Source: JAUVKT01 sp036350795
Lineage (GTDB): Bacteria > Bacteroidota > Bacteroidia > Bacteroidales > VadinHA17
NCBI GenBank assembly: GCA_036350795.1
Contig: JAZBNV010000137.1
Location: 42,238-106,237 of the forward strand
DNA: 64,000 nucleotides
Reading direction: 5' to 3'
Shown here: piece after piece, positions 8,946 to 16,198 of the stretch
Numbering within the stretch: the first letter of the stretch is position 1
How the letters are laid out: every line of letters begins with the position of its first letter
Program-made: the position numbers and the translations under genes
The notes under the pieces: generated by a model
Database searches by the model: none
Told to the model about the DNA's origin: nothing
Seen by the model: the letters and a program-made list of their open reading frames with translations, nothing else

Positions 8946-9752
8946 TTATATTCCGGCTTCCCGGCAGTGCGAAGGAATTATCCTTAAACCAGGCCTGGCA
9001 ACATTAAGTTTATTTAGCATATCCAGGGTTCTGCTCATTATAGTGTAGTTATCAACAAACAATGATGTGATCCTTGAAGGATATATCTTCTCCCTTATTG
9101 ATCTCATCGACCATGCGGCATCACCACACAATAGCACTTCACCTTTGTCAGTATCAGAAAGATACAGACCTATCTGCCCCCTGAAGTGACCTGGCAGATC
9201 AACAAAAAACAGATCATCATCCCATTTCCAGGAAGTAAAACCAAGAATACTTTCTTCATTAAACTCAGCTTCCGGATATTTCGCCCTGTAATAAATATTA
9301 TCTGGAATCAAAGAATTCAGTATTCCTCTCCTGACCGCTCCAAATCCTTTCTTTCCCAATGCATAGTCTAGTCCTTTTTTAGAACACCAGATACCTGAAT
9401 CCGGAAAATCCAACAAACCTGCAATATGATCACCATGGAAATGAGATATTACGATATAATCAATATCACCGGGTCCAATTCCCATTGTCTGCAGCCTTTT
9501 CAGGCATGTCATATCATCATCCAGGAAAACAGGCGTTGCAGCACCATAGATCTTCCCTGGAAATTTCTTTGTCTCCACAACAAATCTCTCGCTATAGCCG
9601 GTGTCGAAAAGTATTTTCCCTACAACAGGGTGCTCAATTAAAGCCCAGTGTGCATAAAATCTCCCCCTCCCTGATTCCAAACCAGGAAATACATGTCTCA
9701 TTCTCGAAACACAATATCCACTTGAGAATATTTCTATCCTGGTTTTACTCAT
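8946..9752 (-). CDS. Metallo-beta-lactamase-fold hydrolase (lactonase-like)
   Basis: 268 residues. The zinc motif HFHGDH is at 104-109, preceded by the conserved Asp in LFDTGYS at 49-54 and followed by LCGDAAWS near 208 and a C-terminal SHCREA. This matches the MBL superfamily and resembles N-acyl-homoserine-lactonase-type members in its small size. Its first codons overlap the end of the dehydrogenase gene by 8 bases, and the adenylate-forming enzyme follows after 10 bases, so it belongs to the same pathway. It might act on a lactone, thioester or sulfate ester; the sequence does not say which. There is no signal peptide, so it is cytoplasmic. Confidence 0.85.
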   Translation of the reverse strand: MSKTRIEIFSSGYCVSRMRHVFPGLESGRGRFYAHWALIEHPVVGKILFDTGYSERFVVETKKFPGKIYGAATPVFLDDDMTCLKRLQTMGIGPGDIDYIVISHFHGDHIAGLLDFPDSGIWCSKKGLDYALGKKGFGAVRRGILNSLIPDNIYYRAKYPEAEFNEESILGFTSWKWDDDLFFVDLPGHFRGQIGLYLSDTDKGEVLLCGDAAWSMRSIREKIYPSRITSLFVDNYTIMSRTLDMLNKLNVARPGLRIIPSHCREAGI

Positions 9753-10731
9753 TCTTAAGATATTGCTTTATAAACTCCCCGATACTTTCTTCTGTTGAAA
9801 TTATTGGTTCATATCCCAGGAGTTTCCTTGCCTGTGATATATCCAGCGTACACGAAAACCTTAGTAATCCAACACCATAGGAAGTTAACACGGGCTCTTC
9901 CTTTAGTATTAATCTATTTATTAGCTCATAAAACCCGGCAATTATCTTTACCGGTCTGTATGGCACCCTTTTAAGTTTACTGTCCAAACCTAACTTGTTG
10001 AGAGTATCTTCGATCATACTCCACATCGGAAGAGCCTGGCCGTCAGTTATATTAAATATTTTTCCGTCAATATCATTATCAGTTGTTAAAGCCAGATATG
10101 CGGCATGGGCAACATTTTTTACAGAAGAAAAATCCGATATATTAGATCCCGGTCCTATAATTCTTAGCTTGCCAGCTTTATAAGCTTTAATTAACCTGGG
10201 AATAATAACTGTATCTCCTGCACCAACTATTGCCCTGGGCCTAAGAACAGTTTTTACCATTCCGGGCTTTACAAAATTCAGGACTTCTTTTTCGGCCATA
10301 TATTTTGTTGCGGTATAATGATTCACAAACCTGGAAGGAAGTTTACTGTCTTCACTTATCATATATTTATCCTTATATTCAAAATATATACTCGGAGTAG
10401 ATATATATACAAAGCTCTTAAGATCTTTAATATATTCTAACAGGTTTAAGGTTGCGACAACATTATCCTGATAAAAATCTTCATATTTACCCCACAGAGA
10501 AGATTTTGCCGCGCAATGTACCAGGCAATCAATATTTTTAAATTGCGACTTAACAAAATCAACACTACATAAATCTCCAGGATAAATATTATATCCTTCA
10601 GCCCGTAAGATCTCAGATTGTACAATATTTCTTCCTGTACCGATAATGTTACCAATCCCAAATCTTTTCGCTAACATTTTAAGCATATTGCCTCCCAGGA
10701 ATCCGGTTGCTCCGGTAACAAGTATTCTCAT
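9745..10731 (-). CDS. NAD(P)-dependent 3-beta-HSD/OleD-like reductase
   Basis: 328 residues, an extended short-chain dehydrogenase. GATGFLGG at 7-14 is the Rossmann glycine motif, and Tyr139-x-x-x-Lys143 (YTATK) is the catalytic pair, with ISTPS near 110-114 supplying the Ser/Thr. AAKSSLWGKYEDFYQDNVVAT (74-94) and LRPRAIVGAGD resemble OleD, which reduces 2-alkyl-3-keto acids, and the 3-beta-hydroxysteroid dehydrogenase group. Beside a condensing enzyme, the likely reaction is reduction of a beta-keto product to the beta-hydroxy compound. A gap of 122 bases separates it from cysN, the largest gap in the operon. CAAATATC at 10790-10797 is a one-mismatch minus-strand -7 box, so a secondary promoter is possible but weak. 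Confidence 0.87.
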   Translation of the reverse strand: MRILVTGATGFLGGNMLKMLAKRFGIGNIIGTGRNIVQSEILRAEGYNIYPGDLCSVDFVKSQFKNIDCLVHCAAKSSLWGKYEDFYQDNVVATLNLLEYIKDLKSFVYISTPSIYFEYKDKYMISEDSKLPSRFVNHYTATKYMAEKEVLNFVKPGMVKTVLRPRAIVGAGDTVIIPRLIKAYKAGKLRIIGPGSNISDFSSVKNVAHAAYLALTTDNDIDGKIFNITDGQALPMWSMIEDTLNKLGLDSKLKRVPYRPVKIIAGFYELINRLILKEEPVLTSYGVGLLRFSCTLDISQARKLLGYEPIISTEESIGEFIKQYLKNE

Positions 10732-10853
10732 TGATTATAAGGATTGTCCAGATATTAACTGATGTCAATTAAATAATTATGCTGTCCTCCAAATATCTTC
10801 AGCCTCTTACTAATATACGAAATATTTTAAAGCCCTTCTTTGAATACTGTGTA

Positions 10854-12155
10854 CTATACAGTACCACAAATCATCCCGACAGCGCATGTATTATAGCTCT
10901 CAGGATCAATAAGAATAAAAGCTCCGGTAGTCCTGTTATTTTTGTATAAATCAAAAAATAACTGCCTGTTAGTGCATACTTTAACAAGGCCAATATCATT
11001 CAGACCAAATGAGTCAGCCTTTTGCATTTCAAGCTTATTTATGTCCAGTCGTTGATCCACCTCTATCTTACTTGTTTTACAAACAGTACTCAGGTGCTTG
11101 AATAGATATGAAACCCCTTCCCTTAGCGGCAGATCATCCAGCCAGACCATTGTTGACCAAAACGCAGTTCCGGACTCCGGGAGACTGCCGGGGTCAACCA
11201 GAAGTGACCCTCTTTCAAGTTCGATACTATTCCCAAGCTTAAGTGCCACAGTCTGGCCGGCAAATGCAAATTCTTGCTCAGAATTGTTTCTTATAATGGC
11301 ATCAATTTTTACAGGTTCTTTACCCGGCAATACAAGCAAATTATCTCCTTTCTCAATTGTTCCAGATGCTATACTGAGACAGTAATATTTAAGCTTATCA
11401 GCCTCATTTATTATATATTGCACAGGCATCCTGAGATCATGATAGTTTTTATTATCTCTTACCGGAACTGTCTCCAGGTATCCAAGCAGGCTATTTCCCT
11501 TATACCAGGCCATTTTTTCTGTAGACTGAACCACGTTTTCTCCTTTCAGTGCTGATATGGGAACATATTGAACATCCGGAATGTGAAGATCTTCAATTAT
11601 TCTATCAAAATCATGGCATATACTCTTATACACTTTCTCATCATAAGCAACAAGATCCATCTTATTTACTGCCAGGATAATATGCCTGATACCAATTAGA
11701 GATACAAGGTATGCATGTCTCTTTGTCTGGCTGCAAATTCCTCTTGTAGCATCTACCAGTAATACTGCAAGGTTTGCAGTTGATGCGCCTGTTATCATAT
11801 TCCTGGTATACCTGTAGTGACCCGGAGTATCTGCAATTATAAATTTTCGCTTGTTTGTAGAAAAATACCTGTATGCTACATCTATAGTTATACCAAGGTC
11901 CCGTTCATCTTTCAGTCCGTCTGTAACAAAAGAGAAATCGATCTCACCATTCAGAAAACCATGCCGTTTACTCTCTTTCTTCAGTGATAAAAGGTGATCT
12001 GCATATAGAGCCCGGGTATCATACATCAACCTTCCGATCAGGGTAGATTTTCCATCATCAACAGATCCTGCGGTAAGAAATCTTAAAAGATCCTTTTTTT
12101 GATCTTCATCAAGATATTCCTTTATTGAATTATGTAATATCGGCATCCCGGCCAC
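10854..12155 (-). CDS. cysN: Sulfate adenylyltransferase subunit 1 (GTPase)
   Basis: 433 residues. GTPase motifs are clear: GSVDDGKST at 30-38 (G1), ERDLGIT in switch I, DTPGH near 110 (G3) and NKMD near 164 (G4). They are followed by EF-Tu-like beta-barrel domains. CysN couples GTP hydrolysis to CysD-catalysed formation of adenosine 5'-phosphosulfate from ATP and sulfate. The protein ends after the barrel domains with no fused APS kinase; that activity is encoded by the separate cysC. It starts 15 bases after cysD. No PAPS reductase or sulfite reductase gene lies in the window. Confidence 0.96.
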   Translation of the reverse strand: MAGMPILHNSIKEYLDEDQKKDLLRFLTAGSVDDGKSTLIGRLMYDTRALYADHLLSLKKESKRHGFLNGEIDFSFVTDGLKDERDLGITIDVAYRYFSTNKRKFIIADTPGHYRYTRNMITGASTANLAVLLVDATRGICSQTKRHAYLVSLIGIRHIILAVNKMDLVAYDEKVYKSICHDFDRIIEDLHIPDVQYVPISALKGENVVQSTEKMAWYKGNSLLGYLETVPVRDNKNYHDLRMPVQYIINEADKLKYYCLSIASGTIEKGDNLLVLPGKEPVKIDAIIRNNSEQEFAFAGQTVALKLGNSIELERGSLLVDPGSLPESGTAFWSTMVWLDDLPLREGVSYLFKHLSTVCKTSKIEVDQRLDINKLEMQKADSFGLNDIGLVKVCTNRQLFFDLYKNNRTTGAFILIDPESYNTCAVGMICGTV

Positions 12156-12170
12156 AGGTTCAAATTTGGA

Positions 12171-13115
12171 CTAAAAATATCCTTCTCTTTTCTTCATCTC
12201 CATACTTGCCTCCTGGTCAAAATCAATAACCCTGGAAGTCCTTTCAGATTTATTAACAGTAAACATTTCTTCTACAATTTTATCAATCGTATCTGCTTCA
12301 GATCTTATCGCTCCGGTTAAGGGATAACAACCAAGGGTTCTGAACCTCACTTTTTGCAACTCTGCCTTAATCCTGAATTTCTCTGGCATTCGTTCATCAT
12401 CTGCCAGGATCAGATTTCCATCTATATCTACTACCTCCCTGATCTTTGCGAAGTAGAGGGGGACTATGGGGATGCTCTCCATCCTGATATATTGCCAGAT
12501 GTCAAGCTCAGTCCAGTTACTTAATGGAAAAACCCTTATCGACTCGCCTCTATGAATTTTTGTATTGTATATATTCCATAACTCAGGCCTCTGGCAGCCC
12601 GGATCCCAGTAATGATTCTTATCGCGAAAAGAAAAAATACGTTCCTTTGCTCTTGATTTCTCCTCGTCACGCCTTCCTCCTCCAAATACTGCATCAAAAC
12701 CATAATGATTGAGCCCGTCCAGCAAAGCTTCAGTTTTCATTATATCTGTGTGGATCTTGCTTCCATGCGAAAAAGGACCTATACCATTTTCATATCCAAT
12801 CCTGTTATAATGTACTATCAATTTATGGCCTCTCTCCCTGATGTATCTATCCCTAAACTCTATCATCTCTGAGAATTTCCATTTTGAATCAATATGCATC
12901 AGGGGAAAGGGTAAGCTGCCCGGATAGAAGGCTTTTTCTGCAAGTTTCAACAATACTGAAGAGTCTTTACCCATTGAATAAAGCAAAACAGGTCGTTCAA
13001 ATTCTGCTGTAACTTCTCTTATTATATGAATCGCCTCATCTTCCAAATCCTGAAGATGTGATGTCTTCACTCTATATCCTGCTTTGATCTCTTTCATTAT
13101 TAGCAATATAGGCAA
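12171..13115 (-). CDS. cysD: Sulfate adenylyltransferase subunit 2
   Basis: 314 residues from the first ATG; a second ATG at 13097 (MKEIKAG) is an equally plausible start. LLYSMGKDSSV at 44-54 is the PP-loop of the ATP pyrophosphatase fold, and GGRRDEEKSRAKERIFSFRD at about 155-174 is a hallmark of CysD rather than of PAPS reductase. With CysN it makes adenosine 5'-phosphosulfate. The 5' end overlaps cysC by 44 bases (26 if the second ATG is used), so the two are translationally coupled. Confidence 0.96.
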   Translation of the reverse strand: MPILLIMKEIKAGYRVKTSHLQDLEDEAIHIIREVTAEFERPVLLYSMGKDSSVLLKLAEKAFYPGSLPFPLMHIDSKWKFSEMIEFRDRYIRERGHKLIVHYNRIGYENGIGPFSHGSKIHTDIMKTEALLDGLNHYGFDAVFGGGRRDEEKSRAKERIFSFRDKNHYWDPGCQRPELWNIYNTKIHRGESIRVFPLSNWTELDIWQYIRMESIPIVPLYFAKIREVVDIDGNLILADDERMPEKFRIKAELQKVRFRTLGCYPLTGAIRSEADTIDKIVEEMFTVNKSERTSRVIDFDQEASMEMKKREGYF

Positions 13116-13632
13116 TTATTATCTCAACTGCCTTATCAGCACTAATAATTCTTGTGTCTATCAAAATATCAGGACGAATGGGTGTTTCGTAAGGTGAATC
13201 AATACCGGTAAAATTTGTAATCTCTCCTTGCAGTGCTCTTTTATAAAGCCCTTTGGGATCACGTTTTATACACTCCTCGAGAGATGTGGAAAGGTATATT
13301 TCAATATAATTCCTGCACAATTGCCTTACAAAGGATCTGCCTTCCTCGTAAGGTGAAATAAATGCCGCAACAACAGAAACATTATGTTTCTCTAATTTAC
13401 TGGCAAGGTAACCAATCCTTTTAATATGCTCATTCCTGGCTTCCCTGGTAAATCCTGTTGAGGGGAAAATATCTCTGACCTCATCTCCGTCCAGAAACTC
13501 AAGCTCTGTTCCCATCGTCTTAAGCCTGTCTGCAAGTTTGCGGGCAATAGTGGTTTTTCCTGAACCCGACAATCCTGTAAACCAATATACTCCGGGCTTA
13601 TTAACTATACTAATAGGTTTCTGGGTTTCCAT
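13072..13632 (-). CDS. cysC: Adenylylsulfate kinase
   Basis: 186 residues. The Walker A loop GLSGSGKTT is at 20-28, and FLDGDEVRDIF and the SPYEEGR and GLYKRAL segments are typical of APS kinase. It phosphorylates adenosine 5'-phosphosulfate to PAPS, the donor used by sulfotransferases. It is the most upstream of the sulfate-activation genes, starting 33 bases after the end of a small membrane-protein gene. Its place at the head of an operon with a sulfotransferase, and the absence of reductive sulfur genes nearby, suggest PAPS here is meant for sulfonation rather than cysteine synthesis (inference). Confidence 0.95.
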   Translation of the reverse strand: METQKPISIVNKPGVYWFTGLSGSGKTTIARKLADRLKTMGTELEFLDGDEVRDIFPSTGFTREARNEHIKRIGYLASKLEKHNVSVVAAFISPYEEGRSFVRQLCRNYIEIYLSTSLEECIKRDPKGLYKRALQGEITNFTGIDSPYETPIRPDILIDTRIISADKAVEIIIAYIANNERDQSRI

Positions 13633-13665
13633 CTGAAGGGATCTGTCGATACTTTCCAGTGTATA

Positions 13666-14067
13666 TTAATTCATTGGTACCCTGCCGGCCTTCTGGTTAA
13701 AAAGATCTACTGTTTCGTCCTGCAGCAAAGCCCAGATTGAATAAACACCTTTGGCTGTACCAATCGGAACATTAAGACAGTTAAGTGCCGACAGTACAAT
13801 TACCAGCATCCTGGCCCAGTTCTGGTAATTCAGTACTCCTATTCCTCCTATAATACCCAGGATGGACGTTACACAAATTAATACCGGAACAAGTACCAGT
13901 ATTGCTTTCATTATTTCTTCGGCAATATCAATGCCCTCCACAAATGAAAGTGCAAAAGAAAGTGCAAAGAATACTACAACAGCACCTATAATTCCCAGGA
14001 TACCAAAACCAATATGCAGTGCACCAACAAAGGTCACATGCTTTTTCATGTTTCTGACTTTTTCCAT
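13666..14067 (-). CDS. Four-helix small membrane protein, unknown function
   Basis: 133 residues from ATG at 14067, preceded by the purine-rich run AAGAAAAGAATTAATT; an in-frame ATG at 14100 would add 11 residues. Three to four hydrophobic segments follow a short basic N-terminus, including HIGFGILGIIGAVVVFFALS, a long central helix pair, and a final segment after NYQNWARM. The pattern resembles small DUF-type inner-membrane proteins with the NWARxL motif common in Bacteroidota. It lies 33 bases upstream of cysC on the same strand and may be the first gene of that transcript. No function is proposed. Confidence 0.7.
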   Translation of the reverse strand: MEKVRNMKKHVTFVGALHIGFGILGIIGAVVVFFALSFALSFVEGIDIAEEIMKAILVLVPVLICVTSILGIIGGIGVLNYQNWARMLVIVLSALNCLNVPIGTAKGVYSIWALLQDETVDLFNQKAGRVPMN

Positions 14068-14213
14068 AATTAATTCTTTTCTTAAAGATATGAAATTCAT
14101 AAAAATGATGCTTCAATGGGCTAATTAGATCCCATTATTTGAACATTATAATAATTTTCAGGTTTACCTGATGTCCCTTTAGGGAAATATAGTATTAACC
14201 TATCCCAGGATAT

Positions 14214-14789
14214 ATGGAAAACAAGGTATTTAACCCCGACAAGAAGCATTTGCTTGAATCGCCCGATCGTTACAGGATACTCCCTCCCTTTAAAACACTT
14301 AAAGTAATGTGCCTGAAGGAAGATGATATAATGATAGACATTGGTTGCGGTACCGGATATTTTACCCTGCCTGCATCAGAGATTACCGGACCCAGGGGAA
14401 AGGTAATAGGTGTTGATATATCTGAAGAAATGCTTAACGAGGTAAGGAATAAGATCAATACGCTCAGCACAAATATCGAGCTCGTACTATCTGACAATGT
14501 ACAGCTGCCTGTAAAGGATTCTACCGGCACCTTTGTCCTTATTTCAAATGTACTTCACGAAGCAGAGGATATGATGGTAATGCTTTCTGAGGCCAGGCGT
14601 ATACTAAAGCCGGGAGGCAGGCTGGCAATAATTGAATGGGAGAAAAGAGAAATGCCAATTGGACCGCCAATTGAACATCGTCTGCATCATGATGTAATTA
14701 TGACCATGGTTACCGAAGCGGGCTTCAGAATGGCAAAAATTTCACCTGCCGGCGAATATCATATTGCCGTATCAGCCATAAAGGGCTGA
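14214..14789 (+). CDS. Class I SAM-dependent methyltransferase (UbiE/Methyltransf_11-like)
   Basis: 191 residues. Motif I is MIDIGCGTGYFTLPA near residues 40-54, followed by VIGVDISEEML (acidic ribose-binding position), LVLSDN, and FVLISNVLHEAED (motif IV), then ARRILKPGGRLAIIEW. This is a compact Rossmann methyltransferase without an added substrate domain. It stands alone: the upstream neighbour is divergent and the downstream gene is convergent, with stop codons directly abutting. The methyl acceptor cannot be deduced. Confidence 0.85.
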   Translation: MENKVFNPDKKHLLESPDRYRILPPFKTLKVMCLKEDDIMIDIGCGTGYFTLPASEITGPRGKVIGVDISEEMLNEVRNKINTLSTNIELVLSDNVQLPVKDSTGTFVLISNVLHEAEDMMVMLSEARRILKPGGRLAIIEWEKREMPIGPPIEHRLHHDVIMTMVTEAGFRMAKISPAGEYHIAVSAIKG

Positions 14790-15602
14790 TTATTTCATGT
14801 AAACCGGGTTTACCCAGCTTTCATGTTCTGCTTCCCTGCTCTGCGAAGCCCAGGCAATACCTCTTTTCATTATCTCAAGTGCTTCAGGAACATTGAAATC
14901 GGCAGCAACATGACCAAGAGAGGAATAGAATACTCTGCCCCTGCCATAATATTTCTTCCAGACAACAGGTACAACATGCCTGTCGATCCATTCAGAATGT
15001 TCCTTGCCAAATGTTGTTGTGGCCAGCACCCTGACATTGGGATCTATATGCATAAAATACTGCTCTGAATGCATATTAAAGTCAGCAATACCCTTAGTAA
15101 CAGGATCATTATGATCAATAATATTTACCCTGTAATCAATTACCCCGCCCGGATGAGCAACCCACTGTCCGCCAACCATAAACTGGTACTCTGTATTATT
15201 CCTGAACGAATCTCCGAGGCCGCCATGCCAGCCTGCCAGACCAGCTCCATTTCTTACAGCACTTAGCAAACCTTTCTCCTGCGCACCTGTAATCTCGCCC
15301 ATGGTCCATGACTGAATTACCAGGTCAACAGACTGCATCAGGCTCTCATCCAGGTACGAATCGAGTGTATCAGACACAAAAACTTCGGCACCGGACTCCT
15401 TTAACCAGGGTACAAAAATATCGCGGCATTGCTCCGGTTCATGACCTGCCCATCCGCCCCATACATAAAGAATCTTCTTGCCTTCCAATACTCCGGCGCC
15501 GGGGCTCATTTTGTTAAAAGTGCCATATACAAAGGGACCAAGCGCCAGTGCTCCCGATAAAACGGAAGTTTTACGAATAAACTTTCTTCTGTTCATAGGC
15601 AA
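14790..15602 (-). CDS. Tat-exported ThuA-domain protein
   Basis: 270 residues. The N-terminus MPMNRRKFIRKTSVLSGAL has a twin-arginine motif followed by a hydrophobic stretch, so Tat-dependent export is likely; the start could also be the ATG two codons on (15596). The body matches the trehalose-utilisation (ThuA) fold, a glutamine-amidotransferase-like domain: KKILYVWGGWAGHEP, AGWHGGLGDSF, GGQWVAHPGG, and YFMHIDPNVRVLATTTF. ThuA-domain proteins in Bacteroidota are usually linked to sugar metabolism and some act as keto-disaccharide hydrolases. The substrate is unknown. The gene abuts the methyltransferase stop with no gap. Confidence 0.82.
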   Translation of the reverse strand: MPMNRRKFIRKTSVLSGALALGPFVYGTFNKMSPGAGVLEGKKILYVWGGWAGHEPEQCRDIFVPWLKESGAEVFVSDTLDSYLDESLMQSVDLVIQSWTMGEITGAQEKGLLSAVRNGAGLAGWHGGLGDSFRNNTEYQFMVGGQWVAHPGGVIDYRVNIIDHNDPVTKGIADFNMHSEQYFMHIDPNVRVLATTTFGKEHSEWIDRHVVPVVWKKYYGRGRVFYSSLGHVAADFNVPEALEIMKRGIAWASQSREAEHESWVNPVYMK

Positions 15603-15683
15603 CTAATTTACAATAAAAATAGTCTAATAAAAGATTGCGGCTCTAACTTATGTAAATATATTACCACGGCAAGACTTTATTAT

Positions 15684-15691
15684 TACCTTTG
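15684..15691 (+). promoter_or_regulatory. Bacteroidota -7 box upstream of the lipoprotein pair
   Basis: TACCTTTG fits TAnnTTTG exactly and lies 22 bases before the ATG at 15714. No TTG was found at 17-23 bases upstream, so the -33 element is not supported. Confidence 0.45.
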
Positions 15692-15713
15692 ATTATGCCT
15701 TAAACATCATCTT

Positions 15714-15959
15714 ATGAGAAAAAAACTTATATATCTGGCTTCATTTATCCTGCTTGCATCCTTTCTTCATTCATGCGAGGGACTTGAAAACTGCAAGACC
15801 TGCAGGTATAATGTTTATGTTAATGATGTGTGGGTACGTGCCGAACTTGAGGCAGAGTACTGTGATGCTGATCTGCTGGCAAGGCAGGCCGCTCCGGATG
15901 TTACTGTTGAAGCCCCTCCCGGGACATTTACCGTTACTAAATTTGAATGTGATAACTAA
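15714..15959 (+). CDS. Small cysteine-rich lipoprotein (copy 1)
   Basis: 81 residues. The signal sequence ends in a lipobox, SFLHSC, with the lipidated Cys at residue 21. The mature part has the pattern ENCKTCRYNVY ... AEYCDADLLARQAA ... FECDN: a CxxC pair, an AEYCDA motif and a final Cys. The next gene repeats the same layout. Disulfide-bonded folding in the periplasm or at the cell surface is likely. No family is recognised. Confidence 0.78.
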   Translation: MRKKLIYLASFILLASFLHSCEGLENCKTCRYNVYVNDVWVRAELEAEYCDADLLARQAAPDVTVEAPPGTFTVTKFECDN

Positions 15960-15964
15960 GAGCC

Positions 15965-16198
15965 ATGAAAAGCAAAAAACTCTACCTTTTTATATTGCTT
16001 GTATTTATTGCATCGGGCTTAAATTCATGCGAAAATCTACTGGGCAACTGCAAGATATGCCAGTTAAACCAGTACGAAGGAGACGTACTTATCACCCCGG
16101 GACCTGAGGCTGAATACTGCGATGCAGAGCTGATTGCTATCCAGGCAATTAAGGACGAAGTTGACGGACCTTATACCTATAAATGGGAGTGCAGGTAA
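15965..16198 (+). CDS. Small cysteine-rich lipoprotein (copy 2, paralogue of copy 1)
   Basis: 77 residues, starting 5 bases after copy 1. Lipobox SGLNSC with lipidated Cys22, then GNCKICQLNQYEG, AEYCDAELIAIQAI and a terminal WECR. The spacing of all mature cysteines matches copy 1 closely, while the connecting residues differ, so this is an old tandem duplication. Its stop abuts the stop of the convergent SpoIIE-type gene. Confidence 0.78.
   Translation: MKSKKLYLFILLVFIASGLNSCENLLGNCKICQLNQYEGDVLITPGPEAEYCDAELIAIQAIKDEVDGPYTYKWECR

Noticed and set aside
4628..10731. A true oleABCD olefin operon
   Set aside because: The reductase and condensing enzyme look similar to OleD and OleA, but the hydrolase-fold protein has Cys instead of the OleB Asp nucleophile, the adenylating enzyme is PaaK-like rather than OleC-like, and the OleA glutamate is absent.
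2470..10731. Aryl polyene or flexirubin pigment cluster
   Set aside because: An MMPL exporter, a KAS and an adenylating enzyme are shared features, but there is no acyl carrier protein, dehydratase, ammonia-lyase or second KAS pair.
10849..10863. GTAC-flanked palindrome at the end of cysN
   Set aside because: The symmetry is short and imperfect, overlaps the stop codon, and has no T-tract, so it is not a supportable terminator or operator.
5510..13632. Capnine-type sulfonolipid synthesis
   Set aside because: That route uses cysteate and a PLP acyl transferase to make a C-S bond. Here the genes point to PAPS-dependent O-sulfation, and the only PLP enzyme in the window (24929-26341) is a decarboxylase far away.
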